This document shows positions 55,790-63,892 of a stretch of DNA of 64,000 bases, in pieces (within the stretch, counting starts at the first letter, position 1; each line of letters starts with the position of its first letter). A program made the position numbers and the translations under genes. The stretch lies in NCBI GenBank assembly GCA_948957135.1, contig CARDBT010000015.1, positions 10,527 through 74,526 on the forward strand, in the 5' to 3' direction. Below the pieces are notes generated by a model that made no database searches, had not been told where the DNA came from, and saw nothing but the letters and a program-made list of their open reading frames with translations. The stretch is from COE1 sp910588595 (GTDB lineage Bacteria; Bacillota; Clostridia; Lachnospirales; Lachnospiraceae).

Positions 55790-56303
55790 AACCAGCATCC
55801 TCCAATCTTTTTTTGATCAAATTTCTTCCCTTGAACAATCGGCTTTTCACCGTGCCGGGCGGTTTTTTTATAATGGCGGCGATCTGTTCTACGGGACAGT
55901 CGGAAAGGTAAAATAATATCAGCGGTACTTGAAATTTTTCCGGGAGTGTTTGAATGATCTGGCGCACTTTCGAGATCAATTCTCTTTGAAGATAATCCTC
56001 CTCGATGCTTTCCTCAGAATGCAGTACCGTCTCCGCGCCGTCGTCGAGATTGCTACAGGGAGCGATCGTGTTCCGGCGAGCCTGTTTTCTCCGGTCGCTT
56101 TTCCACAGATTATGTGCCAAAGAGAAGAACAATGCCCTGGGGTTGCGCTCCCAGTCAAGTGTCCATTCCGTTTCCAGCGCTTTCAGGAAAGTTTGCTGAT
56201 AGAGATCCTCGGCATCTGCATTGTCCGCACAGAGCTTCAGGCAAAACCGATAAATATCCGTACCGAAATCATCAATGCATTTTTCTACCTCACTTGCGTT
56301 CAC
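55779..56303 (-). CDS. ECF-family RNA polymerase sigma factor
   Basis: This 174-residue protein has region 2 (DIYRFCLKLCADNADAEDLYQQTFLKA) and region 4 (LPEKFQVPLILFYLSDCPVEQIAAIIKKPPGTVKSRLFKGR), read in parts, with the typical ECF length. The start is GTG 56303, preceded by AAAGGAGGTGAGACA. Two membrane-protein genes follow with overlaps, so the three form an operon, probably an envelope-stress unit. The promoter was not identified. Confidence 0.9.
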   Translation of the reverse strand: MNASEVEKCIDDFGTDIYRFCLKLCADNADAEDLYQQTFLKALETEWTLDWERNPRALFFSLAHNLWKSDRRKQARRNTIAPCSNLDDGAETVLHSEESIEEDYLQRELISKVRQIIQTLPEKFQVPLILFYLSDCPVEQIAAIIKKPPGTVKSRLFKGRNLIKKRLEDAGYER

Positions 56304-56534
56304 TGTCTCACCTCCTTTGCCTGTTCACCCAAACTCCCGTGTGTCCGCAGCAGCGGGTGCGTTCACTCATTTTATCTTTCGTCTGCCGCGGCGTCGGACA
56401 TGAAGATCAACATGGTGAAATTACTTGTTTCACCTCATATTCGCCATGACTTTCTTTGCGGTTCATTTTTTTATATAATTGAGTAGTGCTCCATCCAGAA
56501 ATTAGAGTTGTGGACTGCATGGATCGTTCCAGTG

Positions 56535-56761
56535 CCAGAGCGTGTTTGAAAAATCATTCCCGCCATCTATATAACGACGCCATAGCGTCGTATTCACCAC
56601 TTTGCGTGATATTTGCACCGCATTCAGTCGACGTAAGGCATTGCCCTTTATGCCTTTGCCCGCTACGCCTCCTTCATTTGGCACATCATCTGTAAGATGA
56701 TTTAATCTCCCACAAACTGTGACGTACATCTGACAAAAAGCATTTTTCAAACACGCTCTAG
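56535..56761. mobile_element. CTAG-bounded MITE, copy 4 (227 bp)
   Basis: The left end reads CCAGAGCGTGTTTGAAAAA (one change in CTAG) and the right end is the exact inverse with CTAG. It carries both extra hairpins of copy 1, in the same places, plus a third, AAGGCAT-tgcccttTATGCCTT near 56636-56658. It is the longest copy. Confidence 0.87.
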
Positions 56762-56915
56762 AGGAACAAGCATCTCCATGACTCGCCGTGCGCCGCTTTG
56801 CGGCTTATTTTCTCTGCACGGGGCTGCGCAAACGAGCAGGGAAGACGTTCCCTGCTCGCCGCGCCGTCACCTGTCAGCTTTTGCTGACATTTTTCCTTTG
56901 GGTGCCCGTGTGCAT

Positions 56916-56957
56916 AAAAATACCGGGAGCGAGCATGTGATACGCTCGCTCCCGGTA
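56916..56957 (-). terminator. Terminator downstream of the PF09820-type gene
   Basis: TACCGGGAGCGAGC (56921-56934) pairs perfectly with GCTCGCTCCCGGTA (56944-56957). On the minus strand it is followed by TTTTTATG, so it ends leftward transcripts. Confidence 0.82.
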
Positions 56958-57072
56958 ATGACGGATCCGGAAATCGAAGAAGATTTTCGTCAGATGTAGG
57001 ATTTCTGAGGATTATCAGGTTTCAAGAGTGTACAATATAACCAGTACTCCAGCTTTCATGGTCTTTTTCATA

Positions 57073-58788
57073 TTATCCCGAAACCACCCGACAGCGTTTT
57101 TTATAACACGCGATGCCATATCTGTAAATGGTTTTCATTCCATCGTCAAGCAGCGCCTCCTCATAATTTCTGTCATAAATCTGCCCTAATGCCTCTTTGC
57201 AGGCAATGTCAAACGCTGCATGCCCGGCATATTTCAGTTCGATGACAATGCCGATATCCCTGTCTTCGACTTCCACACTGATGTCGCTGTAACCGTCGCC
57301 GGACTCGGCATTAGATCTGACTTTCCAGCCGTCCATATTTCCGAATAAACCAAGCAGGACGCCATGATAAAAATTTTCCTTCATTTCCTTTTTTACACCA
57401 GTGTCACGAATGCTGATGGTCTTGCGCAGATAGGAAGTAAACTCTTTTTCGATTGCAGCTGCATCATTTTCCTCAAATGCCCTGCGGAAGTTATCCAATT
57501 TCTGCGTATCTTTTCGTGCCTCATCCTTAAACCATTTCCGTATCTGCTGGACGTAGATCCAATGGATTTCCCTGTTTGGAATGACAAGCGCCGATATCCC
57601 TTCCTCATCTTCCCCGTCCTGTGTCAGGTATCCCGTCGTAAAAAGCAGACTCCAAAGATTGTCAATGTCAGAATCCAGATCCCGGTATGTCAGCTCCTGA
57701 TGTATCATTTTTTTGACATGGCTTCCATTGATCAAAAGCTCGATCTCATCCCTGGTAGCGGCATCTGCCCTGGATAAGAATTTCCTGATAATATCATTGC
57801 TGCTCGTGTTCACCCAGTAATTCTTTGGTTCGGTGGACGGATTCATTTTCAAGGCATGACAGTAGCTTACTACATCCCAGGGACAATAGATGTCAAGACT
57901 GTTAAAATGATAGCCGTCATACCATTCCCTGATGGCATCATATTTTTCCATAAGCCCGTAATATTCAAGCATCCGTCTGATCTCTGCATCCGTAAATCCA
58001 AAAAATTCATTATACTGAACATCCTTTATTGTGTATACACTAAAATTATTGAGTCCGGTGAAAATACTTTCCTTTGATATCCTCAGGCATCCTGTCAGCA
58101 CCGCAAATTTCAGATTGTCGTTTGTCTTAAAGGCATTGCCAAACAAAGCCCTGATAAATTCCACCATTGAATCATAATATCCCGCCTGGTACGCCTTATC
58201 AAGCGGTACATCGTATTCATCAATCAGCATGACTGTACCATTCCCGTAATGCTTCTGGAGGAACTGCGACAGCATCAGCAGGCTGTCTTTCAGCAAATCG
58301 TCTGACATGATAAATGTGCCTGCTTTATCCGTGCTGATAAGTGCCTCATACTGGCGGCGTTCTATATCATCAATCTTATCACTTTCCAGCAGGAACCGGA
58401 ACCGCATCGCCTCTTTCCCTATAATTCTCCGGAGCATTACCTTTGCCTCTTCAAAGTTTTCTCCTGTTGCCCCCTTTAACGTAATTGAAATCACAGGATA
58501 TTTCCCCATATACGCTTCACACAGTTCTTTTTCTCCTGAAATCTCGAGCCCGTCAAAAATCGTGCCGTTGTTAAACGGCATGACGTCACTGCCCACATCA
58601 AAAAAATATTTTAGCATACTCATGTTCAGGGTTTTTCCAAACCGCCTCGGACGCGTAAACAAGCTCACTTTTGCCGGATTATCCAGCAGTGTTTTGATCA
58701 GTCCGGTCTTATCGACATAATAGAATCCCCCTGTACGCATTTCCATAAAATTCTCAATCCCCATGGGAAGCTTTGCCTGCATTGTCAT
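57073..58788 (-). CDS. AAA-ATPase-like / PD-(D/E)XK nuclease-like protein (PF09820 + PF08011 type)
   Basis: This 571-residue protein has an N-terminal ATPase-like domain (YYVDKTGLIKTLLD, LFTRPRRFGKTLNMSML near residues 43-59 as the phosphate loop, VMLIDEYDVPLDKA as Walker B) and a C-terminal domain with DIGIVIELKYAGHAAFD, the E-x-K pattern of PD-(D/E)XK nucleases. Such proteins are abundant and often multicopy in gut anaerobes; their cellular role is not established, although defence or mobile-element roles have been proposed. AAAGGACGTGTT precedes the ATG. A terminator lies downstream. It has no partner genes. Confidence 0.87.
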   Translation of the reverse strand: MTMQAKLPMGIENFMEMRTGGFYYVDKTGLIKTLLDNPAKVSLFTRPRRFGKTLNMSMLKYFFDVGSDVMPFNNGTIFDGLEISGEKELCEAYMGKYPVISITLKGATGENFEEAKVMLRRIIGKEAMRFRFLLESDKIDDIERRQYEALISTDKAGTFIMSDDLLKDSLLMLSQFLQKHYGNGTVMLIDEYDVPLDKAYQAGYYDSMVEFIRALFGNAFKTNDNLKFAVLTGCLRISKESIFTGLNNFSVYTIKDVQYNEFFGFTDAEIRRMLEYYGLMEKYDAIREWYDGYHFNSLDIYCPWDVVSYCHALKMNPSTEPKNYWVNTSSNDIIRKFLSRADAATRDEIELLINGSHVKKMIHQELTYRDLDSDIDNLWSLLFTTGYLTQDGEDEEGISALVIPNREIHWIYVQQIRKWFKDEARKDTQKLDNFRRAFEENDAAAIEKEFTSYLRKTISIRDTGVKKEMKENFYHGVLLGLFGNMDGWKVRSNAESGDGYSDISVEVEDRDIGIVIELKYAGHAAFDIACKEALGQIYDRNYEEALLDDGMKTIYRYGIACYKKRCRVVSG

Positions 58789-58831
58789 AACACGTCCTTT
58801 CCGGTAAAAAATATCTGTTCAATGTGATCAT

Positions 58832-59956
58832 TCAGTCAAATACCTTCTGTGCGAAATTGTAGAATCCCAGATACCAGATGCGGAAATCGTGTCCGCCGCT
58901 GAGCTCCTGCCACATATAATTTTCGCCGTCCTTAAATCGCACGCTCAACTGTGGGAGCTCTTTTGCCGCGGTGGAAGCGCTCTGATAGGCAATGGAATCG
59001 TTGGTTCCGCATATGTTGTAAAAATACAGGATCTCCTCGTCAGGAAACTGCGTATCGATCGCCTTGACAATTTCTTCCCCTTTGTAGGAGGTAGGCGCTG
59101 CGGAAAACGCCCCGAAATAGCTTATGATATCCAGACATTCGCACATGCCTATATTGATGGTCTGCATACCGCCCATAGACAAACCAGCCATAGCCCGGTG
59201 CTCCCTGTCTGTTTTCATATCATAATCATTTTCGCCGGATTGCCCATAGGTCGCATAGTGGCTCTCGATATGAGGGATCAGGTCGTTTCTCAGCTCTTTC
59301 CCGAACTCATAAAATGAATTGTAATCAGAACTTCTATTTGCAAAATCCGCACCGGAGCGCCCGTTGGGAGTCACCACGATAAACGGTTCGATGTCCTCGT
59401 TGTAGATAAGGTTGTCCATGATGATCTTTACCCTGGAGGTGTCGCCGGTCATGCCCCACTCATTCTCATCGCCGCCGATTCCGTGCATCAGATAGAGGAC
59501 ATTGTACTTTTTCTGTTCGTCATAACCATATGGGAGGTAAACATTTGCGTATTTTTCTATCTCAGCGCCGTCTCCGAAGTAGTCATATGTCGTATAAGAG
59601 ATTGTTTCAATGGTCCCGCATTCTGAAAATCTCCGGGTGATATACTTTGTCGGGATCAGATCGCTGATCTGTGCGGTGGGTTCCTTTTCACCCGGTTCCG
59701 CATTCTGAGAATCGTCAGTTTCTAAATCTACCGATGCCGTCTCCTGTCTCACTGCCTCTGCAATCATATCGTTTTGTGTCTCCTGCATACTTTCACGCTC
59801 CTTTTCTTCACTTTCAGGGGTTTCTGTGGATTCCAATATAGTTTCACTGCCGGACACAGTGTCCGCCGCAGGCTCCGATGCTGTCTGACAGCCCGTGAAC
59901 GTCACCATAAGCGCGGCAGTCAGTATGCAGCATTTCGCAAATCCTTTTCTGTGCAT
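58832..59956 (-). CDS. Lipoprotein esterase, alpha/beta hydrolase of the esterase D / feruloyl-esterase type
   Basis: A 374-residue exported lipoprotein: signal peptide with lipobox VTFTGC (Cys near 22), a Glu/Ser/Thr-rich linker (about 25-95), then the hydrolase domain. VYLPYGYDEQKKYNVLYLMHGIGGDENEW is the family start (read in parts); the nucleophile is Ser in MAGLSMGGMQ and the catalytic His is in SGGHDFRIW. Enzymes of this type remove feruloyl or acetyl groups from xylan or cleave other esters outside the cell; the substrate here is not known. Start ATG 59956 follows GGAGGTGCGATACT, seven codons inside the longest frame. Confidence 0.87.
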   Translation of the reverse strand: MHRKGFAKCCILTAALMVTFTGCQTASEPAADTVSGSETILESTETPESEEKERESMQETQNDMIAEAVRQETASVDLETDDSQNAEPGEKEPTAQISDLIPTKYITRRFSECGTIETISYTTYDYFGDGAEIEKYANVYLPYGYDEQKKYNVLYLMHGIGGDENEWGMTGDTSRVKIIMDNLIYNEDIEPFIVVTPNGRSGADFANRSSDYNSFYEFGKELRNDLIPHIESHYATYGQSGENDYDMKTDREHRAMAGLSMGGMQTINIGMCECLDIISYFGAFSAAPTSYKGEEIVKAIDTQFPDEEILYFYNICGTNDSIAYQSASTAAKELPQLSVRFKDGENYMWQELSGGHDFRIWYLGFYNFAQKVFD

Positions 59957-60195
59957 AGTATCGCACCTCCATACCATTTTTCAAACACGCGAGTGTGTCA
60001 TCCGGTGAGCAATCGGACTCGTGGATTACTCGCAAATCTCTCTGAATTATATCATTTATTGGGCGTTCCGTCCATACAGAAATCAGGACTGTGAGCGGCT
60101 TAATACGGTTTACGCGCGCACTAAAATGCCCCAGACTTGGTTTTTATTGGCGTATATTTCGTACACCTGTTGCATTTTGAGTACAAATTTGTTTG

Positions 60196-60343
60196 CCTGT
60201 AACGGTTCAGCCCTCAGCTTTCTGTTACAGGCATCAAGCTATGCAAAAACCGCTTCGCGGTTGGCTTCATGTATCTAGATCGCTATGCTTTCTCACGGAC
60301 TTTGCAGCGTAGTGCGAAGTCCTGGGCTGAACAGTTCCTTAGA
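60196..60343. repeat. Palindromic repeat family 2, copy B (uninterrupted)
   Basis: CCTGTAACGGTTCAGCCC at the left and GGGCTGAACAGTTCC at the right are near-inverse ends. The inside matches 23436-23576 on the opposite strand, including AACCGC/GCGGTT and GCATCAAGC segments. It gives the empty site for MITE copy 2. Confidence 0.75.
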
Positions 60344-60366
60344 CTTTTTTAGTTCTCTAAAAACAC

Positions 60367-60395
60367 TTGACACTGAAATCTTACTGATGTAATAT
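60367..60395 (+). promoter_or_regulatory. Promoter of the class D beta-lactamase gene
   Basis: TTGACA (60367-60372), 17 bases, TAATAT (60390-60395). Confidence 0.72.
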
Positions 60396-60419
60396 TTAGG
60401 GGCAGGCAATTATATTACT

Positions 60420-60480
60420 ATAAAAGTCCTAAAAATATATCAAGAATATTGATACAATGTGTTGCCCATAGGACTTTTAT
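60420..60480 (+). promoter_or_regulatory. Inverted repeat in the leader of the beta-lactamase gene
   Basis: ATAAAAGTCCTA (60420-60431) is repeated in inverse as TAGGACTTTTAT (60469-60480) with 37 bases between. The right arm ends with TTTTAT, so the folded leader could act as a terminator or attenuator. Confidence 0.55.
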
Positions 60481-60544
60481 TTATGGTGGAGCCGGATATA
60501 TGGGCATGGGAGTTTAGAAAAAAGCAAACGGAGATCATACAGAT

Positions 60545-61558
60545 ATGAAGTTATCAGAAAAATACGTTGGAAACAAAAAGAGGTGCAGGCGATTTTGTTT
60601 CCTATATCATATATTGGTTTGTGCGTTTATTCTGGCAGGCTGTTCAAATGATCGTGGTGCAGAAGAAATAAAAACACCGGAAATCGTGGTATACACAGAA
60701 GGATCTGCAGAGAGCATGGAGATAGATACAGCCGTCGGACCAGAGTCAGAATCAGAGATGGAACTGGCATCGGAATCGGAACCAGAACTGGAGACTGTTG
60801 AGGCAGACTGGTCAGCATATTTCAACGGATTGAACGGAACCGCCGTCCTGTATGATGCATCTGCCAGGCGGTATACGCTCTATGATCATGACCTAGCATT
60901 GACCAGAAGATCCCCCTGCTCCACATTTAAGATCATTTCTTCCCTGATCGCCCTGGAAAACGGTATCCTTGTACCGGAAGATTCCACCCGCACATGGAGC
61001 GGCGAGGTATTTTGGAATGAAGACTGGAACAAAGATATTGATTTCAGCGAAGCTTTTCGAACTTCCTGTGTCTGGTATTACAGGCAGGTGGCAGATGACA
61101 TTGGAAAAGATCTGATGCAGGCAAACCTGGATCATCTCCGGTATGGCAGCTGTGATATTTCTGACTGGGAGGGGCGGCTCAATACAAACAATCAGAATCG
61201 GGCGCTCACAGGTTTCTGGCTCGAATCCTCCTTGACGATCTCTCCGAAAGAACAGGTGGAAGTCATGGAACGCATCTTTGGTGAACATTCGAGTTATTCT
61301 GTCAGAACGCAAACGGAATTGAAACAGGTCATGCTGGTATCGGATCCGGAAGAGACAGGGATCGCCATATACGGGAAAACAGGGATGGGCAAAACGGACG
61401 GCATCGTTGTCGATGCGTGGTTTACAGGGTTTGCAGAAGGTCTGGAGGGAAATCTATATTTTTGTGTGTGGCTTGGCAGAACGGACGACAGGGATGTCTC
61501 CAGTTCACTGGCAAAGGAAATCGCAGTCCGGATCGTGTCGGATCACTATGAAAATTAA
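60545..61558 (+). CDS. Class D (OXA-like) beta-lactamase or related serine acylase, lipoprotein
   Basis: This 337-residue protein has a lipoprotein signal (AFILAGCS, Cys33), a Glu/Ser-rich linker to about 85, and a serine beta-lactamase fold. Class D motifs are present: S126-T-F-K129 as the acylation site, S174-C-V176, Y200-G-S202 in place of YGN, the characteristic FWLESSLTISPKEQ segment and K278-T-G280. Class D enzymes occur in Clostridia and bacilli as well as in Gram-negatives; this one would be tethered outside the membrane. Whether it hydrolyses beta-lactams, or is a sensor-like homologue, cannot be read from sequence. No blaR1 or blaI neighbour is present. Confidence 0.88.
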   Translation: MKLSEKYVGNKKRCRRFCFLYHILVCAFILAGCSNDRGAEEIKTPEIVVYTEGSAESMEIDTAVGPESESEMELASESEPELETVEADWSAYFNGLNGTAVLYDASARRYTLYDHDLALTRRSPCSTFKIISSLIALENGILVPEDSTRTWSGEVFWNEDWNKDIDFSEAFRTSCVWYYRQVADDIGKDLMQANLDHLRYGSCDISDWEGRLNTNNQNRALTGFWLESSLTISPKEQVEVMERIFGEHSSYSVRTQTELKQVMLVSDPEETGIAIYGKTGMGKTDGIVVDAWFTGFAEGLEGNLYFCVWLGRTDDRDVSSSLAKEIAVRIVSDHYEN

Positions 61559-61629
61559 AGGCGTTTGTTTGTGCAAAAAAATTATTTTGCAAACAGGGAG
61601 CAGAGCAAAAACGGATAGGAACAGCACGC

Positions 61630-61657
61630 GAGCAGGGGAAATGCATTTCCCCTGCTC
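61630..61657. terminator. Perfect palindrome between convergent genes
   Basis: GAGCAGGGGAAAT (61630-61642) pairs with ATTTCCCCTGCTC (61645-61657). It lies between two converging genes. The T tract is weak. Confidence 0.65.
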
Positions 61658-61660
61658 GAC

Positions 61661-62527
61661 CTATTCCCTGATGCCGGCTTCTGCGAGCAGCTTTTTTAGT
61701 TTTGCGATCTCCGCAGCATTGTCAGCGAGCTTTGTGGCATTGTCAGCGAGCTTTGCGTCTTTGTCAGCAAGTTTGGCGGCATTGTCAGCAAGCTTTGCAT
61801 CCTGCTCTGCCAGACGTATCTTAAATTCCACAATCTCAGGCGCCAGCAGTTCCTTCAATTCCTCACACATTTGATCACCCTCCTGTATCATTCTTTTAAA
61901 TAATTCTACATTTGCCTCCGATGCCACATTGACAACAGAATCCGCATTTCTTCTGTCCTCTTCGCTGCCAAGTTCTGCACAGTTGTCGAGAAGCTCTCGT
62001 GCGTCATCCCTGCTCAGCGTCCGTGTCAGGGACGTGATCCACACGTGGGATTCCCTGACGAGTTCCTTCGTCACAAGAACCTGCATCGGGAAGATCATGC
62101 CGTCGATGCGGTAGATCCCCGCTTTCTTCCTGGTCACGGAGTACTTTTCGTCGAGTTGTGCCAGCAGCTTTACGGGCTTTTCCTCCCTGACGATCGAAAC
62201 CGTGGTGTCCGCATCAAAGATATCGGCAGCGCCTGCTTCCGCCTTGTACAGGCAAGCATAGGACAGCGCCTTATAAAAAGTCCCGGCGTTCACGTCATCG
62301 CCCGGCGATTTGTACTCAAGGATATTATTCCCGAGAAAGAAATCGGCAATGTCATTTTTGATCACGATGTCGTGTCTCTTTTTGATGATGAGCAGGTCTA
62401 TTTTCAGGGGCATTCTGCCCAGATTATGCTCCCGCTCATAGGTCAGGTATTGTTTATAATCCCGCAATTCCAGTTCCACGGCGGAGCAGAATGCGGGATG
62501 CCATTGTATATTGTCTTGTATTTCCAA
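61661..62527 (-). CDS. Nuclease-like protein with C-terminal heptad-repeat coil
   Basis: This 288-residue protein has an N-terminal domain reminiscent of PD-(D/E)XK/Rpn-type nucleases, with LKIDLLIIKK, then NDIADFFLGNNILEYKSPGD (Asp and E-x-K) and FYKALSYACLYKAE, and a helical middle. Residues about 240-280 form four or five seven-residue repeats (AKLADNA, AKLADKD, AKLADNA, TKLADNA, AEIAKLK), a coiled coil encoded by 21-base DNA repeats. The start is TTG 62527 with AAAGGAAG upstream; no in-frame ATG is suitable. Function is not known; such proteins are often multicopy in gut Clostridia. Confidence 0.75.
   Translation of the reverse strand: MEIQDNIQWHPAFCSAVELELRDYKQYLTYEREHNLGRMPLKIDLLIIKKRHDIVIKNDIADFFLGNNILEYKSPGDDVNAGTFYKALSYACLYKAEAGAADIFDADTTVSIVREEKPVKLLAQLDEKYSVTRKKAGIYRIDGMIFPMQVLVTKELVRESHVWITSLTRTLSRDDARELLDNCAELGSEEDRRNADSVVNVASEANVELFKRMIQEGDQMCEELKELLAPEIVEFKIRLAEQDAKLADNAAKLADKDAKLADNATKLADNAAEIAKLKKLLAEAGIRE
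61715..61806 (-). repeat. 21-bp tandem repeats within a coding region
   Basis: About four imperfect units built on TTGTCAGCGAGCTTTG with a GCAT/GGCA join encode the AKLADNA heptads. Such tracts can change unit number by slippage. Confidence 0.75.
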
Positions 62528-62798
62528 TAAAGTATGCTTCCTTTCCCGTTTGTGTCCTCAGTATATCATATCAACTGCCTGTACGCAACAGGATCCGCCA
62601 CGGAGAAAAAGCATTTGGTGTGCAAAAACTGTTGCTGTTTACGCCTTCATCGAGCGGAAGCCGCCATTTTACGGCACTCTACTGTCAATCGATTGCATTT
62701 AGCAGGTTCACACAGTAAAATGATAACGAGATGACAGGAAAAACGCAAAAGACTGCGTTTTTCATTTCTATTTGAGGCGGCAAGGAGGATTAACAGTT

Positions 62799-63551
62799 AT
62801 GTATGAGATTGACAAACAAAAGTTTGGGGCGTTTGTCGCATCGCTCCGCAAAGAGAAGGGGCTCACGCAGAAAGAGCTCGCGCAGCAGCTCTTCATTTCC
62901 GACAAGGCTGTCAGCAAATGGGAGACAGGCGTCAGCATTCCTGATACAGCCCTGCTGATCCCGATCGCGGATCTGTTTGGTATCACGGTGACAGAGCTTT
63001 TGATGTGCCAGCGCATGGAGCAGGCGGATGAGATGGATTCCGAGCTGGTGGAGAGTGTGGTAAAGACGGCAATCTCTTATCCGGAGCAGAAACCTGTCAG
63101 GGTGTATCAGGTCAAAAACAAATGGGGGAGGATCTATGTCCTTTCTCTGATCGTATGCTGTATCGAGTTGATTGTCAGTCTGCTGCAGGGCTATGCGACG
63201 ACAGGGCTGTTTTTGATCACAGGGTTAAGCGTTATGTTTGGGGCGTATTACTGCTTTTTGGCGGTCATGAAACTGCCGTCGTACTACGACGAAAACCGTA
63301 TCTGCGTATACAGCGATATGTGGTTTGAGATGAGTTTCCCCGGTCTGGCGTTCAACAACAGGAACTGGCAGCATATTCTGAACACAGGGCGCATCTGGGC
63401 GATCGTTTGCATGACGGTGTATCCGCTGGTAAATGCGTTCCTGGTGTCTTTTTTGTCGGAAATGTGGTTTTGGGAGTTCATCTTTGTGCTTCCCGTCACG
63501 CTCGGCGGTATATTTATTCCGGTCTATGTTGTGGGGAAAAAGTATGAGTGA
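62799..63551 (+). CDS. XRE-family regulator with SdpI-like membrane domain
   Basis: A 250-residue protein whose N-terminal helix-turn-helix (about 5-65, LRKEKGLTQKELAQQLFIS, KAVSKWETGVSIPD) is followed by a membrane part with four spans. Between spans is DENRICVYSDMWFEMSFPGLAFNNRNWQHI (read in parts), which resembles the SdpI immunity family. A membrane-tethered DNA-binding protein of this kind could respond to an envelope signal or toxin. Start ATG 62799 follows AAGGAGGATTAACAGTT. The gene's end overlaps the C-terminal end of the convergent DUF402 remnant. Confidence 0.82.
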   Translation: MYEIDKQKFGAFVASLRKEKGLTQKELAQQLFISDKAVSKWETGVSIPDTALLIPIADLFGITVTELLMCQRMEQADEMDSELVESVVKTAISYPEQKPVRVYQVKNKWGRIYVLSLIVCCIELIVSLLQGYATTGLFLITGLSVMFGAYYCFLAVMKLPSYYDENRICVYSDMWFEMSFPGLAFNNRNWQHILNTGRIWAIVCMTVYPLVNAFLVSFLSEMWFWEFIFVLPVTLGGIFIPVYVVGKKYE

Positions 63552-63892
63552 CGGCAGCCTGATCTTCGACGATCTGTCTGACAGCTGCGCACCAGGCATC
63601 CGTCTTGGGGATATCAGCACACAGATCGCGGAGGATCAGATCGCATTCATTCAGGGCGGCATCGTACTGCTCCCTGGTGAGTTCCCCTGACTGGTACGCG
63701 TCATCCAGCTCGTCGCGGTCGTCGATCTTTACATCGCCCTCCGGCTTTCGGCGTTTCCCAGTAGTTTTCTTCACCGTCCGTCAATCGGATCAGGCAGGCG
63801 GTCCCATGGAACAGCTCATGATCGATCCGCATCTGGTAATAGGGATAGTACTGGAAACCCCAGCCGTCTCTGTTCAGTCTTTTATGCTTCAT
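63514..63892 (-). pseudogene. DUF402-type protein with an internal deletion and frameshift
   Basis: Two frames give the two ends of one family. The N-terminal part (MKHKRLNRDGWGFQYYPYYQ to ENYWETPKAGG, from ATG 63892 after AAAGGATTGATAAC) and the C-terminal part (PEGDVKIDDRDELDDAYQSG, LTREQYDAALNECDLIL to the stop at 63514) meet near 63740-63760 in different frames. In full-length DUF402 proteins roughly 90 residues lie between these parts. The gene has therefore lost its middle and its frame. Confidence 0.75.

Larger units (their letters stand above)
56304..57072. other. Intergenic region with MITE and GC-rich hairpins
   Basis: About 770 bases between the divergently placed sigma operon and the 3' end of an ATPase gene. 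MITE copy 4 takes up 56535-56761. To the right are GC-rich inverted repeats: GAGCAGGGAA (56834) with TTCCCTGCTC (56848), and the terminator at 56916-56957. No gene is supported. Confidence 0.7.
59957..60544. other. Intergenic region with repeat family 2 copy B and the beta-lactamase leader
   Basis: From left to right: a piece resembling one MITE end (TTTTTCAAACACGC near 59977), about 200 bases without recognised content, repeat family 2 copy B (60196-60343), the promoter (60367-60395), and a leader with a 12-base inverted repeat. Confidence 0.65.

Noticed and set aside
56486..56695. Open frame across MITE copy 4
   Set aside because: It consists of palindromic repeat sequence without ribosome site or protein-like composition.
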